From positions 1 through 5,845 of the forward strand of contig CAJQND010000232.1 of assembly GCA_905479595.1 (NCBI GenBank): DNA of 5,845 nt, written 5' to 3'. This document shows positions 1-5,248 of the stretch, one piece after another. The number at the start of each line of letters is the position of its first letter. Position 1 is the stretch's first letter. The notes under the pieces were generated by a model. The model was not told where the DNA came from and did not search any database. It saw only the letters and a program-made list of their open reading frames with translations. The position numbers were made by a program, and so were the translations under genes. Source of the DNA: an uncultured Hyphomicrobiales bacterium. GTDB taxonomy: Bacteria > Pseudomonadota > Alphaproteobacteria > Rhizobiales > CAJQND01.

Positions 1-2
1 AT

Positions 3-857
3 TTTCAAATTCAGGCGCTCGAACATATGCGCAAAATATCCCCTGAAATCCCGGTGCCGGTAGTGCAGCCCACCCGGAGCAATGGGCTGATTGATACCAT
101 CACCAGCGCGACCGGGGAACGTCATATGATCCGGATGTTGAGCTATTTGGAAGGCGTGCCGCTGAGTACGATCAATTCGCATTCCCCGACGGTTGCGAAA
201 AACACCGGTGCTTTTCAAGGCCGGGTTGCGAAAGCTCTTTCCACTTTTCATCACCGCGCTGACCATTATTTTCTCGTTTGGGATATTAACAATGGCCTGG
301 TCGGGGAAACGGATCTTTGGAGATTTGGTGAGGCGGATATTTGTGAACATAAAGACAGGTTGCAACCGCATTTTGCGGGCCACGTTCTGCCAGCACTTAC
401 CGAACAGCGCCGCCAGGTCATTCATAGTGATGCCCATCACGACAACCTGTTGATTGAGCAGGACCATCCCGATGTGATTGCCGGCCTGATCGATTTCGGT
501 GACATGGTACGTGCGCCTCTCGTGTGTGATGCCGCCATTTTGGCATTGGGCTTTGTGCCGCCTTCCGATGATCCGGTACAGATATGTGCTGCGACCATTG
601 CCGGGTTCAATGAGGAATTTCCTCTGACGCAAGCTGAATGTGATCTGCTCTATGATACAATGCTGATGCGCGAAGTGCTTACGGTTCTCCTGAGCGACTT
701 CAAGATTAGTCAATCTGCATCCAACTCCACATATGTTGAGGATACGCGGCGCAGCGTAATAAAATCGGTGAACAAAATGATCTCAATTGGTAAAGACCCA
801 TTCAAACAGGCGTTCAATCAGGCATGCGGATACACCCAGCCCTCAGGTGCAGCATGA
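3..857 (+). CDS. Hydroxylysine-kinase-like phosphotransferase (APH/choline kinase fold), 5' end missing
   Basis: Predicted cytoplasmic ATP/GTP-dependent kinase for a small amino alcohol. The frame stays open to the left edge, and the residues before the first ATG (at 27) read FQIQALEH, which continues smoothly into family-like sequence, so that ATG is internal and the N-terminal ATP-binding lobe lies outside the window. Visible in order: a hinge-like RMLSYLEGVPLS segment (about 129-164), FHHRADHYFLVWD (about 247-285), the Brenner catalytic loop HSDAHHDN (423-446, catalytic Asp at 429), and the metal-binding segment GLIDFGDM (about 483-506, Asp at 492). This arrangement, with DFGD followed by a helix containing CDAAI, is that of hydroxylysine kinase relatives rather than of antibiotic-modifying enzymes. 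The second loop residue is Ser where Gly is usual. The stop codon overlaps the next gene's start, implying translational coupling to the AGXT2L-type enzyme. The kinase fold is secure; the substrate (hydroxylysine, ethanolamine or another amine) is inferred from the partner. Confidence 0.85.
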   Translation, partial: FQIQALEHMRKISPEIPVPVVQPTRSNGLIDTITSATGERHMIRMLSYLEGVPLSTINSHSPTVAKNTGAFQGRVAKALSTFHHRADHYFLVWDINNGLVGETDLWRFGEADICEHKDRLQPHFAGHVLPALTEQRRQVIHSDAHHDNLLIEQDHPDVIAGLIDFGDMVRAPLVCDAAILALGFVPPSDDPVQICAATIAGFNEEFPLTQAECDLLYDTMLMREVLTVLLSDFKISQSASNSTYVEDTRRSVIKSVNKMISIGKDPFKQAFNQACGYTQPSGAA

Positions 858-2158
858 CGGGCCGGACGCTTGCCGAGCGGCGCAGCAAGGTACTTGGTCC
901 TGCTTATGAACATTTCTTCGATGAACCTCTGCACCTGGTGCGCGGCGAGGGGGTCTGGCTTTGGGACAAAGCGGGCCGAAAATACCTTGATTGCTACAAT
1001 AATGTGCCATCAACCGGCCATTGCCATCCCGATGTTGTGGAGGCGCTGAGCAATCAAGCCGCCACTTTGAACACCAATACCCGCTATCTGCACGAAGCGA
1101 TTGTTGAGTTTGGTGAAATGATCACGGCGAAACTTCCGGAAGGCCTCGATGTGTGCATGCTTGTGTGCACAGGTACCGAGGCAAATGATCTGGCGGTGCA
1201 AATCGCCCGTCATGTTACGGGAAATTATGGCGCCGTTGTTTCTGAAGCGTCCTATCACGGCAATTCAGACCTGGTTTTAAAACTATCGACAGATGTTTAC
1301 CCAGTGGAGGAACGCCCCGATTGGCTTGCAGTTACGGAACCGCCCAATCTGTATCGCGGGCCGTTCACACGCGCAGATGATGGCCCCGGGGCAGGCTATA
1401 TGGAACTGGCTCGCCGTGAGTTGGATGCGCTTGGTGCGCGCGGGCACGCCCCTGCTGCGCTGTTGCTCGAACCAATGTGGGAATCAAATGGACCCATGGT
1501 AGCGCCCGCTGATTACCCCAAGGCGCTATGCGATGAAGTTCGCGCCCGCGGTGGGTTGATTATTTCCGATGAAGTGCAGGCGGGTTACTGCCGCACTGGC
1601 AAGAACTGGTGGGGGTTCCAGCATTACGACATTATTCCAGATATCGTAACCTGCGGAAAACCGATGGGTGCGGGGCACCCGCTCGCTATGGTGGCAACCA
1701 GGCGCGATATTGCTGAAAAATTCGCCAGAAAATACAGTTATTTCAATACATTTGCTGGCAACCCTGTGTCTGCCCAGGTGGGCAAAGCGGTTATTGAGGT
1801 GATTGACGGTGAAAAACTCGGTGAGAATTGCGAAAACACCGGAAACTATTTCAACGCAGAACTTGCGAAGTTGCAAGAAAAGCATGACCTGATCGGTGAT
1901 GTTCAGGGCAGGGGCCTGTTCTATGGCATTGATCTGGTCACTGACCCCGCCTCTAAAACCCCGTTCACCCGCGATGAAATACGTCATTTGGGCAGCCTCA
2001 TTGTTGACGAAGGTGTAATCACTGGCACCTGCGGGCGCTATGGGCAGGTCTTGAAACTGCGCCCGCCTTTGGTGTTTAGCCGTGAACATGCTGATATTGC
2101 GGTGGCTGCAATTGACAGGGGGTTGACCCGGTTTGCCGCCGAGCGGGGTGGGTCCTGA
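854..2158 (+). CDS. Class III PLP enzyme, AGXT2L-type amino-alcohol-phosphate phospho-lyase (or aminotransferase)
   Basis: 434 residues, a full-length fold-type I class III PLP enzyme. Expected reaction: elimination of phosphate and ammonia from an O-phosphorylated amino alcohol (phosphoethanolamine or 5-phosphohydroxylysine) to give an aldehyde. PLP-site features: GTEAN at 107-111, SYHGN at 133-137 (aromatic Tyr134 stacks on PLP), Asp239 in ISDEVQAG (pairs with the pyridine nitrogen), Schiff-base Lys269 in GKPMGAGHP, and Arg403 in KLRPP. Subfamily signatures shared with mammalian ETNPPL/PHYKPL as I remember them are LNTNTRYLHE (72-81), PNLYRGPF (164-171), GKPMGxGHP, and YFNTFAGNPVS (297-307 region). 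The ATG at 854 is chosen because it overlaps the upstream TGA as ATGA, has AGGTG just before it (845-849), and fits the family's N-terminus; an in-frame ATG at 824 would overlap the kinase by 34 nt. Family is firm; lyase versus transaminase, and the exact substrate, are inferred from motifs and the kinase neighbour. Confidence 0.88.
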   Translation: MTGRTLAERRSKVLGPAYEHFFDEPLHLVRGEGVWLWDKAGRKYLDCYNNVPSTGHCHPDVVEALSNQAATLNTNTRYLHEAIVEFGEMITAKLPEGLDVCMLVCTGTEANDLAVQIARHVTGNYGAVVSEASYHGNSDLVLKLSTDVYPVEERPDWLAVTEPPNLYRGPFTRADDGPGAGYMELARRELDALGARGHAPAALLLEPMWESNGPMVAPADYPKALCDEVRARGGLIISDEVQAGYCRTGKNWWGFQHYDIIPDIVTCGKPMGAGHPLAMVATRRDIAEKFARKYSYFNTFAGNPVSAQVGKAVIEVIDGEKLGENCENTGNYFNAELAKLQEKHDLIGDVQGRGLFYGIDLVTDPASKTPFTRDEIRHLGSLIVDEGVITGTCGRYGQVLKLRPPLVFSREHADIAVAAIDRGLTRFAAERGGS

Positions 2159-2160
2159 CC

Positions 2161-3084
2161 CTAAGCCCCGCGCTTTAAAGTTGGGGTTCGGGTCCTGTCA
2201 GATTGCCGCCGTGATATGGCGATACCTGACATGATCAAAACGAGGCCTAACAGGGCCGATTTGGAAATCTCTTCTCCCATAACGGCTACTCCAACAATCA
2301 CCGCAAATGCCGGAATGAGGTAGTTGCAGTAGGCTACAAAGCTCGGTCCCGCACTGGATAGCAGGTGGTAAAGAACGATCGAGGCGAGGGCCGTTGCGAA
2401 AACGCCTAGGGCAAGAACCGATAAGATGGACCACATATCCGCATTTGCCATGCCATCTGGTGATCGGATCAGCGCGGCGGCCACCGCACCTACACTGGCC
2501 AACAGCATCACTGCAGCTGACATTTCCACAGGACCGGTCTTCGGCATGAGCCGCGCAGAGATGGAGTGGATAGCATAACAAAAGGTTGCTGCAATCACCG
2601 CAATCTGCCCCCAGAACGCGATGCCCTGACCGCTGAAATTGGCGATCTTGTCGATGCCAAAGAGAATAATCACCCCGGCAAATCCAATTGCAAAACCGGC
2701 GATTTTATTGCGATTGAGTTTTTCATCGGGCAGCACAAAATGCGCCAGAACAATAACCGTCAAAGGAACGATCGCCATCAAAATCCCGGCGACACCGGAT
2801 GCAATATGCACGGTACCCCAGGAGATAAGATAGAACGGTAACATGTTGCCGATCACCGCAAGCCAGGCAAACCACGCCCACAGCGCCATGCCGCGGGGAA
2901 GCTTTCGCCCGGTGATTACACAGGTGGCCAGCAAGATGACAGCGGCAGCGCAAAGCCGTCCGGCGACAACCCATTCCGGCGAAATGGTTGCAACGGCGGT
3001 TTTTGTAAAGGCAAACGAGGTTCCCCAAAACACCACAAGTGCAGCAAGGCCTAGCCAGTCGTTTGGTTTTGGCTGTGCGGCCAT
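2161..3084 (-). CDS. EamA/DMT-superfamily membrane transporter
   Basis: 307-residue inner-membrane permease of the drug/metabolite transporter superfamily, presumably exporting a metabolite or amino acid; the substrate cannot be read from sequence. It has about ten hydrophobic segments (roughly 10-28, 37-57, 66-88, 92-116, 127-145, 156-176, 187-206, 217-240, 246-270, 276-292), i.e. two EamA repeats. The first begins at WLGLAALVVFWGTSFAFTK and ends at EKLNRNKIAGFAIGFAGVII; the second ends at GEEISKSALLGLVLIMSGIAI, each with the usual acidic residue followed by a closing helix. The C-terminal tail is basic. The ATG at 3084 is preferred because it gives the usual family length and N-terminus and has AGGAG ten bases upstream. 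A longer frame reaches 3342 but its extra 86 residues look noncoding and overlap the next gene. An alternative ATG at 3153 would add 23 unconvincing residues. It converges on the phospho-lyase gene with a 2-bp gap. Confidence 0.9.
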   Translation of the reverse strand: MAAQPKPNDWLGLAALVVFWGTSFAFTKTAVATISPEWVVAGRLCAAAVILLATCVITGRKLPRGMALWAWFAWLAVIGNMLPFYLISWGTVHIASGVAGILMAIVPLTVIVLAHFVLPDEKLNRNKIAGFAIGFAGVIILFGIDKIANFSGQGIAFWGQIAVIAATFCYAIHSISARLMPKTGPVEMSAAVMLLASVGAVAAALIRSPDGMANADMWSILSVLALGVFATALASIVLYHLLSSAGPSFVAYCNYLIPAFAVIVGVAVMGEEISKSALLGLVLIMSGIAISRRQSDRTRTPTLKRGA

Positions 3085-3094
3085 GTCTATTCTA

Positions 3095-3099
3095 CTCCT
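3095..3099 (-). promoter_or_regulatory. Ribosome binding site fixing the start of the EamA transporter
   Basis: AGGAG on the minus strand, ten bases before the ATG at 3084. It supports this start over the upstream in-frame codons at 3153 and 3342. Confidence 0.65.
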
Positions 3100-3111
3100 A
3101 GTCGAAACTTC

Positions 3112-3126
3112 ATCAGTACTGCTGAT
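3112..3126. repeat. Short inverted repeat in the transporter leader (ATCAG/CTGAT)
   Basis: ATCAG (3112-3116) and CTGAT (3122-3126) are perfect inverted copies around a 5-base centre, with an overlapping 8-base palindrome CAGTACTG (3114-3121). It lies 28-42 bases before the transporter start. It could be a small operator or a weak leader hairpin. It is short enough to be chance. Confidence 0.3.
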
Positions 3127-3155
3127 CGCTACGCCCGGCAATCCACAAAACATGC

Positions 3156-3170
3156 TTAATCGATCCTTAA
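3156..3170. promoter_or_regulatory. Candidate CtrA-binding box (TTAA-N7-TTAA)
   Basis: TTAA (3156-3159), a 7-base spacer TCGATCC, then TTAA (3167-3170): an exact match to the core of the alphaproteobacterial CtrA site TTAA-N7-TTAAC, with G instead of C after the second half. Flanking G and C extend it into a 6-bp inverted repeat GCTTAA/TTAAGC (3154-3172). A further half-site TTAA lies at 3180-3183. The box is in the divergent region, 71 bp from the transporter start codon and 81 bp from the outer-membrane protein start, so it could serve either gene. Binding is inferred from the motif only. Confidence 0.5.
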
Positions 3171-3196
3171 GCGTTTTGGTTAATGATCCGTACTCA

Positions 3197-3221
3197 ACGC
3201 GCCTGGTGTGAACCGGCGCGT
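3197..3221 (+). other. Leader hairpin with GNRA-type tetraloop upstream of the outer-membrane protein
   Basis: CGCGCC (3198-3203) pairs with GGCGCG (3215-3220), then one bulged T (3204), then GGT (3205-3207) pairs with ACC (3212-3214), closing on the loop GTGA (GUGA in RNA, a GNRA tetraloop). A3197-T3221 adds a tenth pair. The stem is very GC-rich within an otherwise moderate region and ends 30 bases before the ATG at 3252. It is followed by TATTTG rather than a T-run, so an intrinsic terminator is unlikely. An mRNA-stabilising or translation-modulating 5' UTR stem is the simplest reading. The structure is seen in the sequence; its role is inferred. Confidence 0.55.
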
Positions 3222-3251
3222 ATTTGTCAGTGTTTGAAATGAGTGCGTAAA

Positions 3252-3911
3252 ATGCGTTTGAAACAAATAATTTGTGGGCTTTTTGGTGCTGCTTTCGCGG
3301 TAACAGGCTGTGGGGCGTTGGCAAACGCAAGCGATGTTGCACCAGATGCTCCGATTGTCGAAGTTGTCGATGAAATTGATCGTGGAACGTGTTTTTACGC
3401 CAGCCTGGGCGGCGGGTTTTCCAGTTATCAGAAGCTTGATTTTGCGGCCATCCCCGCCGGGTTAGTGCCGACGGATTCGGGCTTTATTGACGCTGGCATT
3501 GGCTGCCAGGTGATGGACTGGGCGCGTCTTGAAGGCGAGCTGGGTTACCGCTTTGACAGCGCAATAAAAGACAAAGGAAATACATTCTCCGGCAAGCTGG
3601 AAAGCTTCACCGGGTTTGCCAACCTGTGGCTGGAGCCACTGGACTTTGGCACGGGGGCCAAGCCCTATATCGGCGGTGGTATTGGCTTTGCCAGTCACAA
3701 GCTTAAAGCCGGCGGGTTCAACAATGACTGGTCAACAAAGTTTGCCTGGCAAGTGGGTGCTGGCGTCGGGTTTGAACTTATCGAAAACCTGAGCATTGAC
3801 CTTGGCTATCGCTTTAAAAACCTCGGTGCACCTGCATCGACAGGTTTTGGCGACCTCTATGCCCATGAGCTGCGGGTTGGCTTGCGGTTTCGCTTCGGTG
3901 GGCTGATGTAG
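3252..3911 (+). CDS. Small outer-membrane beta-barrel protein (Omp25/opacity-like)
   Basis: 219-residue exported protein expected in the outer membrane as a structural or adhesin-like barrel. A basic n-region (MRLK) and hydrophobic stretch (5-19) form a signal peptide. Cleavage could be by signal peptidase I after ALANA (residue 26) or by signal peptidase II at the lipobox VTGC (Cys20). The mature part shows about eight amphipathic strands: near 46-56, 78-87, 90-101, 113-128, 135-146, 162-175, 178-188 and 203-215, with repeated glycines and aromatic ends (LGYRF, PYIGGGIGFA, LGYRF). The C-terminal strand ELRVGLRFRF is typical of barrel proteins, but three extra residues (GLM) follow the usual terminal Phe. 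Cys47 and Cys85 could form a disulfide. The ATG at 3252 is chosen; an in-frame GTG at 3243 would only add MRK. Neither start has a strong Shine-Dalgarno sequence. The gene sits downstream of a CtrA-like box and a leader hairpin. The precise family is not certain. Confidence 0.8.
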   Translation: MRLKQIICGLFGAAFAVTGCGALANASDVAPDAPIVEVVDEIDRGTCFYASLGGGFSSYQKLDFAAIPAGLVPTDSGFIDAGIGCQVMDWARLEGELGYRFDSAIKDKGNTFSGKLESFTGFANLWLEPLDFGTGAKPYIGGGIGFASHKLKAGGFNNDWSTKFAWQVGAGVGFELIENLSIDLGYRFKNLGAPASTGFGDLYAHELRVGLRFRFGGLM

Positions 3912-3915
3912 CGCG

Positions 3916-3921
3916 TATAAT
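3916..3921 (+). promoter_or_regulatory. Candidate -10 element for serC-serA
   Basis: A perfect TATAAT lies five bases after the stop codon of the outer-membrane protein gene. The best-placed -35 candidate, TTCGGT (3894-3899, 16-base spacer), is weak and inside that gene's 3' end. Transcription starting near 3928 would include the whole predicted serC leader RNA, which supports this placement. Confidence 0.4.
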
Positions 3922-3966
3922 TTCTGTGCGAAAAGCGACCAATCTCTAATTGACTTCACCTAACCA

Positions 3967-4030
3967 ACCCCTTAGACGGGTCAGTGGGACACCCCTCCCC
4001 AACGAGGGGCTCTTATCTGTAAGGGTAGGT
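3967..4030 (+). ncRNA. Probable serC leader RNA (cis-regulatory element of the serC-serA operon)
   Basis: A structured cis-regulatory RNA is known upstream of serC-serA in alphaproteobacteria, with its last stem overlapping the serC ribosome binding site. This segment fits by position and by fold. A closing helix can form between CCCTTA (3969-3974) and TAAGGG (4020-4025), which covers the AAGGG used as Shine-Dalgarno. Inside it is a perfect 6-bp hairpin, CCCCTC (3992-3997) with GAGGGG (4004-4009), loop CCCAAC. A competing pair GGGT (3978-3981) with ACCC (3991-3994) and a small CTTA/TAAG hairpin (4012-4023) offer alternative states. Assignment to the known family is from memory of location and RBS overlap, not a covariance search. 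Boundaries are approximate. Confidence 0.6.
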
Positions 4031-4032
4031 TT

Positions 4033-5205
4033 ATGATGAGCACTACAAAACCGGCTACGCGGCCGGAAAATCCGCGTTTTTCGTCCGGGCCTTGCGCCAA
4101 AATTCCGGGTTGGACCCCCGCTCTCCTCGAAAATGCACTGCTTGGCCGTTCCCATCGCTCTGGCGAGGGAAAAGCACGGCTGAAATATGCAATCGATCTC
4201 ACCCGAGAAATTCTTGGCGTGCCCGATGACTATCTTATCGGCATCGTGCCAGCTTCGGACACCGGTGCGGTTGAAATCGCCCTGTGGTCAATGCTTGGTG
4301 CGCGCGGTGTTGATTTGTTGGCTTGGGAAAGCTTCGGGTCTGGCTGGGTCACCGATGTGCTCAAGCAACTCAAGCTCGATGATGCCCGGGTGATTGATGC
4401 GCCCTATGGCGAATTGCCTGATCTTTCCACTGTGCAAAGCGCCACTCGCGATGTGGTGTTTACCTGGAACGGCACAACATCCGGCGTGCGCGTGCCCAAT
4501 GGCAATTGGATCGCAAATGACCGGGAAGGCATTACCATCTGCGATGCCACATCTGCCGCCTTCGCCCAGGAACTTGATTGGCCGAAACTCGATGTGGTCA
4601 CCTATTCCTGGCAGAAAGTGCTTGGCGGGGAAGCGGCCCATGGTATGATGATTTTGAGTCCGCGTGCTGTTGCGCGGCTTGAAAGCTATTCACCGGCATG
4701 GCCACTGCCAAAGATTTTCCGGCTCACCAAGAACGGTAAAATCAATGCTGGCATTTTCGAAGGGGCGACTATCAACACGCCGTCCATGTTATGTGTCGAA
4801 GATTATATTGCAGCGCTTGAATGGGGCAAATCTCTGGGTGGATTGAGTGCTCTTATTGGCCGCGCTGATGCCAATGCAGGTGTGCTGGCCAAATGGGTCG
4901 AACGCACGAGCTGGATTGAGCATTTGGCAGTTGCGCCAGAAAATCGCTCTAACACGTCTGTGTGCTTGAAACTGTCAGATGCAGCGGTTGCGAACCTTTC
5001 ACCAGATGAAGCTGTCGGCTTGCCCAAACGCATGGTCAAGTTGCTGGCTGACGAAGGTGTGGCGCTTGATATTGGCGGCTACCGGGACGCGCCTGCGGGC
5101 TTGCGTATCTGGTGCGGGGCGACGGTGGAAACTTCAGATGTGGAAGCTTTAACGCCGTGGCTCGATTGGGCCTATTCGCAAGCCAGTGTCTCTGCTGCTG
5201 CATAG
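4033..5205 (+). CDS. serC: Phosphoserine aminotransferase, alphaproteobacterial long form
   Basis: 390 residues, cytoplasmic PLP enzyme (class V fold). It converts 3-phosphohydroxypyruvate plus glutamate to 3-phosphoserine and 2-oxoglutarate, step two of the phosphorylated serine pathway; SerC enzymes can also act in DXP-dependent PLP synthesis. Visible motifs: FSSGPCAKIPGW (17-27 region), SHRSGEGKARL (40-50), PASDTGAVE (73-81), Asp171 in ICDATSA (PLP nitrogen contact), Schiff-base Lys195 in YSWQKVLGGEAAHGM, NTPSM (248-252), and a C-terminal GLRIWCG (356-362). The length and the WQKVLGGE motif match the alphaproteobacterial subgroup rather than the roughly 360-residue E. coli type. Two tandem ATGs (4033 and 4036) are both usable: AAGGG at 4021-4025 is seven bases before the first, and AGG at 4027-4029 six before the second. 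serA follows after 43 nt, implying one operon. Confidence 0.96.
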   Translation: MMSTTKPATRPENPRFSSGPCAKIPGWTPALLENALLGRSHRSGEGKARLKYAIDLTREILGVPDDYLIGIVPASDTGAVEIALWSMLGARGVDLLAWESFGSGWVTDVLKQLKLDDARVIDAPYGELPDLSTVQSATRDVVFTWNGTTSGVRVPNGNWIANDREGITICDATSAAFAQELDWPKLDVVTYSWQKVLGGEAAHGMMILSPRAVARLESYSPAWPLPKIFRLTKNGKINAGIFEGATINTPSMLCVEDYIAALEWGKSLGGLSALIGRADANAGVLAKWVERTSWIEHLAVAPENRSNTSVCLKLSDAAVANLSPDEAVGLPKRMVKLLADEGVALDIGGYRDAPAGLRIWCGATVETSDVEALTPWLDWAYSQASVSAAA

Positions 5206-5248
5206 TCCGCGACCTAAACATTCCAATAAAACTTGAAGGAGAGGTCTC

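Noticed and set aside
27..29. ATG at 27 as the start of the kinase gene
   Set aside because: The frame is open to the left edge with family-like residues before it, and the N-terminal ATP-binding lobe would be missing.
1526..2089. 187-codon open frame on the minus strand
   Set aside because: It lies entirely antisense to the well-supported class III PLP enzyme and has no recognisable domain. Codon structure follows the plus-strand gene.
2164..2188. Imperfect stem (CCCC 2166-2169 with GGGG 2183-2186) as a bidirectional terminator
   Set aside because: The arms are short with an asymmetric internal loop, no T-run follows on either strand, and it lies within the transporter's coding end.
3085..3342. 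Extended N-terminus of the EamA transporter
   Set aside because: The extra residues are low in hydrophobic or family-like content, cross the CtrA-like box and overlap the divergent gene. The ATG at 3084 has a good Shine-Dalgarno sequence.
3950..3978. TTGACT as -35 of a serC promoter
   Set aside because: No acceptable -10 lies 16-18 bases downstream (TTAGAC or TAGACG), and such a start would cut off the 5' arm of the leader RNA.
3992..4015. CCCCTC/GAGGGG hairpin followed by CTCTTATCT as an intrinsic terminator of the outer-membrane protein gene
   Set aside because: The tract after the stem is not a real T-run, and the hairpin is better explained as part of the serC leader. Partial termination or attenuation is not excluded.
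5211..5246. GACCT/AGGTC inverted repeat between serC and serA
   Set aside because: Only five base pairs around a 26-base loop, overlapping the serA ribosome binding region. Likely chance, and no terminator features are present.
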